The notes under the pieces are model-generated. The model had not been told where the DNA came from. It did not search any database and saw only the letters and a list, made by a program, of their open reading frames with translations. Below, piece after piece: positions 23,856 to 33,538 of a stretch of 64,000 nt of DNA. Both the position numbers and the translations under genes were made by a program. Every line of letters begins with the position of its first letter. Position 1 is the stretch's first letter. Location: assembly GCA_012031925.1 (NCBI GenBank), contig JAAUSE010000001.1:17716-81715 (forward strand), in the 5' to 3' direction. The stretch comes from Candidatus Altimarinota bacterium (lineage in GTDB: Bacteria > Patescibacteriota > JACMRA01).

Positions 23856-26085
23856 ATGGCTAAATTAATCCAAATTCTTTTGGCAAACATATTTTTGTTT
23901 GTTGCAGTTATTTTCTTTCCTATTAATACATATGCAGAGGGTGATTTGTATATCTCAGAAGTTGGGTTTATGGGAAGTTCATTTGGAGGTGGACACGATA
24001 AGTGGGTAGAGATTTTTAACCCTACTCAAAACACAATTGACTTGTCTGAATATTCTTTGATCGTTGGTAAGGATTCTCAGGAGATTGAAATTAAGGGCTC
24101 TATTCAATCTAACGAGGCTTCGATAATAAGCACAAACAGAAAGAGTACTGACTCAATATTCAATTATACTTCTAGAACCAATCAAATTGTAAGTTGGAAC
24201 CCAATGAGTTTTTTGAGCAATACCACAACTGATAAACACATCACTCTTAGGCTGCAAAAAACGATTACAGTATTTCTAATATTATTTTTGATGGTATTTT
24301 TGTGGAGAACTCTTTAAATCATTTTGCAAATAACAAAGGTTCTATTGAATGTGATGCTGGAGGTTATTGTTGGAATAGTAATCATCTTTTTTGGGAAGGA
24401 AATTACGGAACCCCAGGACTAGTGCCATATCATATTGTACAGAAGCTAGAGGAAATTGTCCCTGTTGCTGAAGTTATTGAAATTGTGGAACCTGCTCCTA
24501 ATGTGGAATTGCTTCTAGAAACCAGCGGGCAACCAGTTTTGGAAAACAAAATTCAAAGTGAGTTTCAACTACAACCAATTGCTCAAAATGGTGAGGTTTT
24601 GGAAAAAACAATAAACACACAACCGATTAGCCAAACCAAAATAGAAGAGATGGTAACTGAACCAGTGTTGGAGACAGATTTAATTTCACCAACCGAGACT
24701 AGCTTAGCATCTTTGCCAACTTTATCAACAGAAATGGTTGTTAATGAGGTTTTAGTTACTACAGATCCAATAGAAAATAATTGGGAAATAGAACAATTTT
24801 TGGATTTGGCTACCCCTATTGAAAGGATCAACTCAGTTAATAAGCCAGTCATCGAAGGGATAAATTCTGGCCAAAACTCACTTTTGAGTGAAGTTGAATT
24901 TGATAAGCCTGCTTTGGAATTATCACAAACCCAGCTATTTAAGGAGGTTCTTGAGCAGCCATTAATAACTTTTGAAGATGCTGTTGATACTATAGAGATT
25001 CAAATGCAGTATGAATTAACTGATAATCACACCTATAATGATTTTATAGAAAATAAGATTGAGTTAGATAATGAAGTTAATCTTGCTCAAAAAGAAACTA
25101 CCCTAAAAAACCTAGAAAAACTTATTGGAATTAAAGAGGTTAAAGTTGATTATGTATCTCAGTTTGGTCATCTTGAAGTCTTTGGGACAGACATTGTTAA
25201 TACAAACCCTGAGGAAACTAACTATTACGAACTTGTTGAAGGATTTCAATTACAGAATGAAAGTCACAATTTTGTTGATGAGCTTGCTCCAATTTTGCTT
25301 GATGTTGATTATTTGGAATATTTAATTGATAACACTTTTTATGCAGAACAAAGTGAACCCTATATCGAAGTAAGTCAAAATGAATTACACAACTTAGAAG
25401 AGTCTTCTAGTGAAGTAAATTTCAACTCAGCCCAAGAAACAGAATTTATTGAGTCAATTGAGGAGGGTATTATGGATAAGGAGGTATTGTTTGAATCTAT
25501 GTTGGAGACAAATTTAGTGAATTCTTTTGAAGAAGAGGGTGGGTTTTTAGATTTGGTTTTTGAACCTGTTTTGGATTTGATGACTTATCAAAAGTTTGCT
25601 GAGGATGTCTTAATTACAGAATTTCAAACTGACCTAGATTTGGATAATACTACAGAATTTAGTGCTTCAAAACCACATCAAGTTGTTACCAAAAGTATTC
25701 AATTAGATGGGGTCAAAAATTCAATTCTATCAACAAATAATACTCACGCAATTGAGTTCAATGAACCAATTACAAATATCAATATTGTTGAAGTTGCCCA
25801 TAATCTCATTAATAAAAACCATTCTGCGAGTTACAGTGTTGTTTCTGAATATTCTAACTTACTGGATCTTGAAGATATTTCTGAAAATAGTATTAACAAT
25901 TATCAAACACACAACTTGTTTGTCCAACCTTCTCAATTAGGTAGCGATTATAATGATTTTCTTTTGGAACATATTAATCCAATTGATTATGCTGACTTGG
26001 TATTACTTTTGATGACAGCTTTACATTATGAGTTCATTAGGTTTTCAAAAGATTCTGTTATTTTCTTAAACTTTACCAAAAGTAA
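23856..26085 (+). CDS. Lamin-tail-domain surface protein with long acidic stalk (two frame breaks)
   Basis: An N-terminal signal peptide (MAKLIQILLANIFLFVAV, cut after TYAEG) leads into a lamin-tail (LTD) domain with the DKWVEIFNP motif and a disulfide-type C..GGYCW loop. A stalk of about 500 residues follows, rich in Glu, Asp, Asn and Gln. Near the end is one membrane helix (YADLVLLLMTALHYEFI). One A is missing at 24256-24261. The open frame then runs to 26263, but this would cross a terminator and a minus-strand gene. Adding one A at 26047-26050 gives a short basic tail and a stop at 26083-26085 just before the hairpin. The protein is probably displayed on a membrane-anchored stalk, LTD outward, perhaps binding nucleic acid or protein. 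Confidence 0.75.
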
Positions 26086-26108
26086 GACCCATTATATTAT
26101 AACGGGTC
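26086..26108 (-). terminator. Terminator between convergent genes
   Basis: A 9-bp stem (GACCCGTTA with TAATGGGTC on the minus strand, one G-U pair) follows the small minus-strand gene and abuts the repaired end of the lamin-tail gene. Confidence 0.55.
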
Positions 26109-26117
26109 TATATTTAA

Positions 26118-26237
26118 TTAATCAACTTTTTCTTTATCTTGATCATGAAGATCATGAATTGGAGCATTTCTTGAATCAAAAGAGATCCAAGAATTTAATA
26201 ATACTGCCCAAAACAAAAGCCATCCAAAAGCTGTCAT
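26118..26237 (-). CDS. 39-residue single-pass membrane protein
   Basis: Too short for normal ORF calling, but every signal is present on the minus strand: a TTGACA, 17 bp, TAAATT promoter (26268-26296), an AGAGGA ribosome site 6 nt before the ATG at 26237, and a hairpin after the stop. The peptide begins MTAFGWLLFWAVLLNSW, a membrane helix, and ends in a charged His/Asp/Lys-rich tail (HDLHDQDKEKVD). The His/Asp pattern might bind metal, but that is a guess. The family is unknown. Confidence 0.65.
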   Translation of the reverse strand: MTAFGWLLFWAVLLNSWISFDSRNAPIHDLHDQDKEKVD

Positions 26238-26267
26238 ATATCTTCCTCTTTTTTAGATATTAGTATT

Positions 26268-26326
26268 AATTTACCATATTAATCACTTCTTGTCAAGTTG
26301 ACAAAAATAATTTATTGTGTTAAAAA
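26268..26326. promoter_or_regulatory. Divergent promoters with adjoining -35 boxes
   Basis: Minus: TTGACA (26291-26296), 17 bp, TAAATT (26268-26273), for the 39-residue gene. Plus: TTGACA (26298-26303), 17 bp, TAAAAA (26321-26326), for the S9 peptidase. One base separates the -35 boxes. Confidence 0.7.
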
Positions 26327-26349
26327 ACTTTAGTTTTGAGGAAAAATCG

Positions 26350-28379
26350 ATGGAAAAAGTCATATTGAATTTTTTGATGTATGGAGTGGTTTTTTTGTTC
26401 CAATTCAAACTTTGGCACAGACAATTTACCCAACCACACCAGAAGTTAAACATAATGATCAAGTTGGTAATACCAAAATTAATGATGATTATAATTGGAT
26501 GGAAAATTTTGAGAATCAAAAAAAATTGAATCAATTACTGGAAAAACAAAATGAGTTTTATGAAGCTTATTTTGCCAATTACGAGCCAGAATTACGAACT
26601 AAAATTATCGAAGATTTAGCTAAATATGATACTAGAGTTAAACAACCAGAGTCATATCTAGACAAGCTTGAAGATGATCATTTATTTGATGGTAAAGTAT
26701 ACAAATTCAGCTACAACTTTGATTCCAAAGGAATAACTGCGACCAAAAAATACGGTTCCCCTACTTCTCCTTATGTAGTTTACACTCTAAAATTTTATAA
26801 CACTGATTATTCTGAGGTTTTGATATACAATACCAAAGAAAGATTGTTTTTGAAAATAGCAGGTGTAAGACTAAGTGATGTTCAAGTTATTGATCAAGGT
26901 GTATTTTACTCCAAAATTGATAATATTAACTCATTTGAGGAACATTTGAAAAAGTTTTCAACCAACAAAATAATGTTTCATAAGTTTGAGTCGAGTTTGT
27001 CAGAAGACCAGATTGTTATTGAGAATGAAGGAAATTCTTATGCTAGTCTTTACAAAGTAGAAGTAGATGGAAAAAATGTTTTTGCTGAGATAAAAAAAAC
27101 CTCAGGAAATAAAATTGTGAGTACTTTGATAAGATTATATTATGAAACTGGTAAGGTTAAAAGTCAGGTTATCTTTGATAATAAAGAAGAACTTTATTGG
27201 TTGAGTTCTAGGAGTGGCAAGGTTATTTATAAATCACCCGAACTTTCTGATAACTTCAGCATATTCATGGTAAACTCTTCTGATTATAGTTTTAAGCAAA
27301 TAATTAAAGGGTCATCAAAAACTATTGATGACGCAATACTAATTGATGACTATATTGTCGTTAGTTATTTGGACGAGCTGGATTCATTTGTTATGGTATA
27401 TGATATTAAGGGCCAGCTGCTAGATAAAATTGATTTGCCAGGAGTTGGAAGATTCACATTAACTCCTCTAGATGGTAAACAATTTGAATTTGAGTGGTAT
27501 AGTCCAAAATTACCCCCAACTAAGTACATTTATGATTTTAATTCAAAGAAAGAAGTAAAGTATACACACATAAGTACTAAAAAGTTTGGAAACTACAAAC
27601 CTTATGATTATAGGCATAAGATCCTAAAGTATCAGTCCAAGGGTAAAGAATATTCTATGTTATTGGTTTACAACTCCAAAACTGATATGAGCAAACCAAA
27701 TAATATTTATATTACTGCTTATGGTGGTTTTGGGAAACCCACTGAGTTGGCTTTTTCAATCTTCAGATCATATTTGACTGATCAAGGTGTGGTTCTTGCA
27801 TACCCTATTATTAGTGGAGCAATGGACTCTACTTACTCTCAGTATCTCAGTAGTGTTGGAATTAATCGTAAACTTGCTTCTGATAATTTTAATGATTCAA
27901 TAAAATACCTAATTGATAATGGGTATACTGAAAAAGGCAAAGTCATAAGCATTGGATATTCTAATGGTGGCTTATTGGTTGCTAATGCAGCTATAGATGA
28001 GCCGGAGTACTATAAAGCTGTAATTTCCAAAGTAGGGCCTCAGGATTTGATTAGTTATCAAAATGGTACTTTTGGTAGACTTTGGACTAGAGAATACGCT
28101 GACCCAACAGTTGAAGAAAACATCCCTAAGATTTTAGGATATTCTCCATATCACAAAATAAAAAAAGATGTGGAGTATCCAAAATTCTATATTGAAACTT
28201 CCAAAAAAGATGATAGAGTAGCTCCTTGGCACAGTGCTAAGTTGGCTGGAAAGCTTCAAAAATACAAAAATGATAGTATTTTATTGTTTACTAGAGATGA
28301 GTCTGGACACGGTAATATCTCAACCTTTGATAAAGGTATTATCGACAAATTACTCTTTATTCTAAAGAATTTTGAATGA
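26350..28379 (+). CDS. Secreted S9-family prolyl oligopeptidase-like peptidase (one frame break)
   Basis: About 676 residues. The peptidase S9 N-terminal beta-propeller is followed by an alpha/beta-hydrolase domain. The nucleophile is the Ser of GYSNGGLL, the acid is in TSKKDDRVAPWHS and the His is in DESGHGNIS, so the triad looks intact. One T is missing in the run at 26390-26396. Adding it joins the body to an upstream start at 26350 (GAGGAA ribosome site) and reveals a signal peptide (MEKVILNFLMYGVVFFVP, cut near LAQT). The enzyme is therefore probably exported, to digest proline-containing peptides outside the cell, which fits a host- or debris-dependent lifestyle. Confidence 0.9.
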
Positions 28380-28386
28380 GAATAAT

Positions 28387-28416
28387 AGCAGGATTTAATT
28401 TTCCTGCTTTTTTTGA
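28387..28416 (+). terminator. Intrinsic terminator
   Basis: AGCAGGA/TCCTGCT stem followed by eight T, right after the S9 peptidase. Confidence 0.85.
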
Positions 28417-28501
28417 TTATATATTAATATTGGTGAGATTTGATAACTTGTGTTGACATTTTTTTAGCTATCAATTAGTTTGCTTATATAACAATTAATT
28501 T

Positions 28502-28873
28502 ATGCTTCAAGGAATTAAGAACACAGCTAATATGATGAATCAGGCTCGCAAAGCCAAAGCTCAGCAAGATAAGCTATCCAAACTGCTTTCTTCAATACAA
28601 GTCTCTGGGATTAGCAAAAATGGTAAAGTTACAGTTACAATTACTGGAGAACAGAAAATTGTGGATATTAAGATTGATCCTACCTTGATTGAGTTTGTGT
28701 ATGAAAATTTTACCTCACAAAACAAAGAAGACACGATGTTAGCAAAGTCAATTATTGAATCTACAGAGGATGCAATTAGTAAAGTACAAGGTGAGGTTGT
28801 CAAAAAGATGCAAGAAACAGGATCAATTGATGATCTCATGGGAATGTTAAGTGCTGCTTCAGGAGGAAAATAG
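28502..28873 (+). CDS. YbaB/EbfC nucleoid-associated protein
   Basis: 123 residues with the typical YbaB layout: a helical N-terminus (MLQGIKNTANMMNQARKAK), a beta-sheet core (VTVTITGEQKIVDIKIDP) and a C-terminal helix ending in a Gly/Met-rich tail. YbaB dimers bind DNA and affect gene expression; the gene often sits beside recR or dnaX, but not here. A TTGACA lies at 28453-28458 and a TATATA closer to the start. Confidence 0.88.
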   Translation: MLQGIKNTANMMNQARKAKAQQDKLSKLLSSIQVSGISKNGKVTVTITGEQKIVDIKIDPTLIEFVYENFTSQNKEDTMLAKSIIESTEDAISKVQGEVVKKMQETGSIDDLMGMLSAASGGK

Positions 28874-28916
28874 ATATAACTAGAACTTAACTTTAAAACC
28901 CTGTGCCAATTTTAGT

Positions 28917-28945
28917 TTGACCTTGTCTCTATTATGGGATATACT
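28917..28945 (+). promoter_or_regulatory. Leaderless-type promoter
   Basis: TTGACC, 17 bp, TATACT; the -10 ends 7 nt before the ATG at 28953. Confidence 0.7.
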
Positions 28946-28952
28946 TTTGTGT

Positions 28953-29348
28953 ATGTCACCATTTGGAATGGAAAAAATATTTAGCAAAAATAAAATAGAG
29001 CAAGAAAATCTTTTTGATAAAGATGAAGTTGTGGTGTTGGTAAAGTTTTTGGGAAACTCTGGTCTTCGAGAATTAAAAAATTTTATTCAAAGCAATGAAG
29101 ACACAATATTAATGAATAGTTACAACCCTAAAAAAATTCACTTACTTAATGAAATTGAATATACTTTATTGGAAGAAGATGCTGACTTGAATGAGATTGA
29201 TTCACCAAAAACTAAAGAGGATATAGTAATTACTGCTAATTTTATTAAAATTATGAGAAAACATAATCTTGATGTATTATATTACGACTCTGGAATGGGG
29301 AGTCATGAGATCTTAACAATCACAAAAAATACTAAAGCTCTTTCTTAA
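28953..29348 (+). CDS. Hypothetical acidic protein
   Basis: 131 residues, no signal peptide or membrane helix, with an acidic middle (LLEEDADLNEIDSPKTKED). I choose ATG 28953 because a -10 box ends 7 nt before it; the longer frame from 28917 would start inside the promoter. No family is recognised. Confidence 0.6.
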   Translation: MSPFGMEKIFSKNKIEQENLFDKDEVVVLVKFLGNSGLRELKNFIQSNEDTILMNSYNPKKIHLLNEIEYTLLEEDADLNEIDSPKTKEDIVITANFIKIMRKHNLDVLYYDSGMGSHEILTITKNTKALS

Positions 29349-29421
29349 TAAGTTAACTCATATAATATTTCATTAGCTTTCTAAGATTTTGGAAGGTTTG
29401 TTTTTTATAAACAACTAAAAC

Positions 29422-31515
29422 TTAATATTTCAAGCCACCGGTTCTAATTAGTGGAGCTCCTCCTGCGCCAGTTACTGGATCAGCTTGAGGTGAAACTAGA
29501 CTAACATCTTGAGGATTCACTAGATTAAGATCAATGATATTTCCATCTCCTCCTCCTTGTTGACCAACTGGATTGACGTCATCAGGAACTTCATTTTCCT
29601 CTTCCTCTTCAGTATTATCTTCTGTTTCTTCTATTGGTAGTTCTTCTTGAGGGTTGATTGGATTAATCTCTTGGATTGTATATGTTTGTGAGTTTTCAAT
29701 ACTCTTTAGGAGAGAATTACCTTCGTTATCCCATTTTTCAGAACCCTCTGGGAAAGCTGTCCAGTTTCTAAAATTATCCATTGCTTTAGCATAATAATAC
29801 ACTGTTGTTCCAACTTCAGCTTCGGGAATTGTTGCTACATAATTAACCCCATCAAATTCAGCTGGAATTGTAGTCCAAGTGTTGCCATTGTCAAAAGTAT
29901 ATTCCACTTCAACTTTGTTGACTCCTGAGGCTGAGAATTCCCAAGACATGAATGGAGTGTTTTCATCAATAACACCACTAACAGTTACTAAGGCAGAACT
30001 ATCTTGGTTGATCGAGTGTACTTTGTCTCCAATTTTGGGAGCTAGCCAATCACCGATTGGGGCATCGTTACCTCCTGAGAAACATGGTTTGTACCCATGA
30101 CCGACTGCCTCTAGCCAAGCTTGTTGGCCATCTGTATCATCCCATAAATTGTTATTAATATAGTCCCAGTATTCAACAGTTTTTTGACCAAAACGATCTG
30201 TAGTAAGGTTTTGTGGTTCTAAATTATCTCTCATATAGTAAACATCAGGATTGATACCACCAGTATAAAAGAACCATTGAGCTCTTTGAATCCCAGCTAG
30301 CAACTCTCGACCTCTGTAGTGTGCAAATGGAGTATCTAACTTGTCATTATAAAAATCACTGTCAGCTTCTCTAATGTCAAATACATTTCCATTTTGTTCA
30401 ATTGTTGGATCAACTCCAAAATCCCACCATTGGTTTCTATCTTCAACTGCTTCTCCCAAGTCTCTGTGTTTGAGAAAAGGAACACCTCGACCATATGCTC
30501 CTATGTGAGCACCTTCTTGCAAAACATTGGTTGGTGGTGTTGGTAATTGTGGTTCATTTCCAGTGCCAAGATGCTCATTCAAAAATGGAATTGCTCCTAT
30601 TGGAGTACCATCACTGTTTAGACTGCCATCACCTTCTCTATACAAAGGGTTTCCAGTTAGTTCAGAAAGTGTAAAACCAAGATTTCCATAATAAAAATCT
30701 CTACCAGCTTTGGGGTCAAAATTATTTCCACTATATTCTGGAGATTCTTTGGCTGTAGTTTTGCGCCACTCAAAATAATCTATTGCCGCATCTTGGTATG
30801 GAAGATATTCATTACTGTCAAAACCAGCTTCTTTTATTGCTAAGGCAAGTTCTGCTAAAGTCCAAGGGATAATTGATTCACTTCTAGAAGCTCCGGTAGA
30901 TGCATTACCTGCTGTGTCATCAAAATAATTTCCATCCCCCTCATCATCACTTATACCCCAATAGTACAAAGAGTTGACAGAAGAAGTTTCACCTTGATCT
31001 GCTTGAGAAATTTCAGCTTGAGGATTTTCATCAATATTATCAGCTTGATCGATAATCATTTTATTAGTAATGAAATCTGCGCAAACAGCAGCAATTCCTA
31101 GTAAATCTTCAGGCTCTTGTAGATCTTGGGTTTTCAAAAAATCATTAACACCTTCTACTCCTACTACACTGGTTCTTTGATATTCAGTGATCAAATATCT
31201 GATACAAGTTGCTTGCCCAATATGAGACTTGAAATTTCCAGGAATAGTATTTGGTTCATATCCCCAAACTGCTTCAGGAATTGGATTTTCAATTAGGGAG
31301 CCGTCATTATTAACGGCCACGTACATTCCACCATTATCAAAATCAATAGCATGATTAATTATAAAAGCTGTTTCACGATCATAAAAATAATTTGGATTGG
31401 CTTTGGTTGTGTCAACTGCCCTAACTTCCACTGAAGGTAAACTAATCAGAGAAGTTGCTACTAACGTTGTCAAAGCAATTACTGGCATCACTTTGCTTAA
31501 GGTTCCTCTAAACAT
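29422..31515 (-). CDS. Secreted protein with helical N-terminal domain and Ig-like domain
   Basis: 697 residues. A signal peptide (residues 1-33, MFRGTLSKVMPVIALTTL, cut near VRA) is followed by a long domain of about 430 residues rich in Trp, Tyr, Gly and Asp. Its repeated helix-like segments resemble alpha/alpha-toroid glycosidase or lyase folds, but I see no catalytic signature and do not name an activity. After this (about 490-590) is an Ig/chitobiase-like domain (VEVEYTFDNGNTWTTIP), then a linker of Glu/Asp/Pro and a Gly-rich end. There is no C-terminal membrane helix or LPXTG motif, so it is released or held non-covalently. Confidence 0.75.
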   Translation of the reverse strand: MFRGTLSKVMPVIALTTLVATSLISLPSVEVRAVDTTKANPNYFYDRETAFIINHAIDFDNGGMYVAVNNDGSLIENPIPEAVWGYEPNTIPGNFKSHIGQATCIRYLITEYQRTSVVGVEGVNDFLKTQDLQEPEDLLGIAAVCADFITNKMIIDQADNIDENPQAEISQADQGETSSVNSLYYWGISDDEGDGNYFDDTAGNASTGASRSESIIPWTLAELALAIKEAGFDSNEYLPYQDAAIDYFEWRKTTAKESPEYSGNNFDPKAGRDFYYGNLGFTLSELTGNPLYREGDGSLNSDGTPIGAIPFLNEHLGTGNEPQLPTPPTNVLQEGAHIGAYGRGVPFLKHRDLGEAVEDRNQWWDFGVDPTIEQNGNVFDIREADSDFYNDKLDTPFAHYRGRELLAGIQRAQWFFYTGGINPDVYYMRDNLEPQNLTTDRFGQKTVEYWDYINNNLWDDTDGQQAWLEAVGHGYKPCFSGGNDAPIGDWLAPKIGDKVHSINQDSSALVTVSGVIDENTPFMSWEFSASGVNKVEVEYTFDNGNTWTTIPAEFDGVNYVATIPEAEVGTTVYYYAKAMDNFRNWTAFPEGSEKWDNEGNSLLKSIENSQTYTIQEINPINPQEELPIEETEDNTEEEEENEVPDDVNPVGQQGGGDGNIIDLNLVNPQDVSLVSPQADPVTGAGGAPLIRTGGLKY

Positions 31516-31580
31516 AAATATATTGAGTTAATTTGATTGTTTTGATGCTGAAAAAATTCACTAAGCTTGTCAAGTAGTTT

Positions 31581-32333
31581 TTATTTGAACTTATTAACTA
31601 GTTGTTTATTAGTTTTTCTGGAAATTTCTAGATTGAGTTCCCCAAGTCTTTTTGTGCTTAAGTTTTTTCTAAGTAATTGGTTTCGTATAAACCATAAAGT
31701 CAATTCAGGATTTTTTGGTAAACATGATCCGTGGAGGTAAGTTCCAACTGCATTCTTGTAAACACATCCTTCGTATTTGGATTCAAGATTATTTCCATAT
31801 CCAGCAATAACTTTTGCTAATGGGAGACATTTTGATCTGTTGGTAAAATTTGTTTGTCCAGAGTGATTTTCAAAACCCACTAGATTTATTTGATTGAGTT
31901 CTGGTATTAGACACTTCTCTACAAGATTACCAATGCAACGAGTTTTGACATTACTACTAGGAGCTTGGGTTGTAATATCAAACAAACCTATACCCAAAAC
32001 TTGTTCACCTCTACCAGTAACAAATTTTTTGCCGAGAAGTTGATACCCTCCACAAATAGCCAACAGCCCTACTCCACCTTTAATATCATTAAGTAATTGT
32101 TCTTTTTTTTGCTGAAGATCTTCGTATATTATTAATTGCTCTTTATCTTGACCTCCTCCAATGAAGTACCAATCAGTTCTGTATGGTAATTTTTGAGCTA
32201 TATTTACTTTTTGATAAATTACTTCAATATCAAGAAGATTGAGAATATATTTCATAGCAATAATATTGCCCATATCTCCGTATATTGACATTTCAAGAGG
32301 GTAAAGATGAGTAATATAAAATTTTGATTGCAT
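31581..32333 (-). CDS. gatD: GatD-like lipid II amidotransferase subunit
   Basis: 250 residues of the CobB/CobQ-type glutamine amidotransferase family. The nucleophile Cys is in LAICGGYQLLG and the His in GTYLHGSCLP. The N-terminal HLYPLEMSIYGDMGN block is typical of GatD. With MurT, GatD amidates the D-glutamate of lipid II, which tightens the cell wall and helps cross-linking. No murT lies beside it here, which is unusual. A TTGACC, 17 bp, TAACTT promoter ends 8 nt before the ATG. It is divergent from a glycosidase. Confidence 0.85.
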   Translation of the reverse strand: MQSKFYITHLYPLEMSIYGDMGNIIAMKYILNLLDIEVIYQKVNIAQKLPYRTDWYFIGGGQDKEQLIIYEDLQQKKEQLLNDIKGGVGLLAICGGYQLLGKKFVTGRGEQVLGIGLFDITTQAPSSNVKTRCIGNLVEKCLIPELNQINLVGFENHSGQTNFTNRSKCLPLAKVIAGYGNNLESKYEGCVYKNAVGTYLHGSCLPKNPELTLWFIRNQLLRKNLSTKRLGELNLEISRKTNKQLVNKFK

Positions 32334-32341
32334 ATATTGTT

Positions 32342-32405
32342 AAGTTATTTATAATATTTTATGTGGTCAATTGTTCTTGACATTATAGTTGAGAATATAG
32401 ATTAT
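32342..32405. promoter_or_regulatory. Divergent promoters for gatD and the glycosidase
   Basis: Minus: TTGACC (32365-32370), 17 bp, TAACTT (32342-32347), 8 nt to the ATG. Plus: TTGACA (32377-32382), 17 bp, GATTAT (32400-32405), 10 nt to the ATG at 32416. Confidence 0.75.
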
Positions 32406-32415
32406 TATGATTATA

Positions 32416-33501
32416 ATGATAGAAAAATTGGTTAACAAATTAGAGATTGATAATCAAGCAATAAATATATTGTTAGCAGGTTTTCCAACTTATCCAAGAA
32501 ACTTTTCTAGAGATTCATTTTGTTCTTTGTTTTTGTTAGAAGATACTGAACTATTAAAAAATCAGATAATTTATAGCTCATATTTGCAAGGTCAAAAATT
32601 TGATAATTACACTGGAGAGGAAATTGGTAAAGTTCACCATGAATATCCAGGTGTCGAGCTAAACGGCAAAAATACGCAATATAATGCTTGTGATACAACT
32701 GCTCTTTATTTGATTGCTCATCTAAAATATCAAGAATTGACAGAAGATTGTAGTTTGGCACAAAAATACCAAAAAAACATACATTTGGCTGTTGAATATA
32801 TTATAGATCATATTAATGATGAAGGTCTATTCATAGAAAAACAAGCAGATTGTGTTCAAAATTGTTTTGCAGTTTCTGTAACTTATTGGAAAGATTCTGT
32901 ATTATCAAAAAGAGCGAAAGATGATCATTTCTTCCCAGTATTTTATTATTTAGCACATTGTATGAACTTAGCGGCTATAAGAGCTGCATCAAAAATTTTA
33001 AACACCAGCCAATACCAAGATATTGAAAATAAGATGTTAGAGGGCTTACATTATTTGTTTCAGACTCACTCTCACTTTCCAGTTGCATTCGATCAACAAG
33101 GACTAATCTCTATGGAGAGTAGTGATTTTATACACTCTTTGTATTATTTGCAAAATGGTGATCTTACTTCAGTAGAGTTGGATTGGATAAGTGATCAAGC
33201 ACAAAAAATTGCTACTGGTTTTGGATATTTAGTTAATCCAAAGTATCTTTGCAATCCCAAACACAGTTACCATAGTTGTACTTTATGGCCCTTTGAACAA
33301 GCTTTTATTTATATTGGTGCTAAGAAATTTCAGCTAAATGATATTGTAAATGTGGCTAAGAGAATATACAACAAAACTCACACTTATCCAGAGATTATTT
33401 ATGTTGATAATCAGACTTTCGATGAAGGAGGTAATAACCCTCAGCTTTGGACTTTTGCTTGTTTTGAATATTTTAAAAAAGAATTGGAATTGGACAAATA
33501 A
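32416..33501 (+). CDS. Glycogen-debranching-type six-hairpin glycosidase
   Basis: 361 residues, an (alpha/alpha)6 toroid related to the amylo-alpha-1,6-glucosidase domain of debranching enzymes and to GH15/GH63. The N-terminus FPTYPRNFSRDSFCSL matches the family's PGYPWFxRWGRDTxISL block. Later, a YNACDTTALYLIAHL segment matches the YNAxDATLWFI substrate block, and HSYHSCTLWPFEQAFI lies near the end. There is no signal peptide, so it is cytoplasmic. The likely substrate is an alpha-glucan or a small glycoside. Start 32416 is chosen because ATG 32407 would lie upstream of the predicted transcription start. Confidence 0.75.
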   Translation: MIEKLVNKLEIDNQAINILLAGFPTYPRNFSRDSFCSLFLLEDTELLKNQIIYSSYLQGQKFDNYTGEEIGKVHHEYPGVELNGKNTQYNACDTTALYLIAHLKYQELTEDCSLAQKYQKNIHLAVEYIIDHINDEGLFIEKQADCVQNCFAVSVTYWKDSVLSKRAKDDHFFPVFYYLAHCMNLAAIRAASKILNTSQYQDIENKMLEGLHYLFQTHSHFPVAFDQQGLISMESSDFIHSLYYLQNGDLTSVELDWISDQAQKIATGFGYLVNPKYLCNPKHSYHSCTLWPFEQAFIYIGAKKFQLNDIVNVAKRIYNKTHTYPEIIYVDNQTFDEGGNNPQLWTFACFEYFKKELELDK

Positions 33502-33538
33502 GGAAGAATATGTTCTTTATTAAAGATAATAGTTTATT

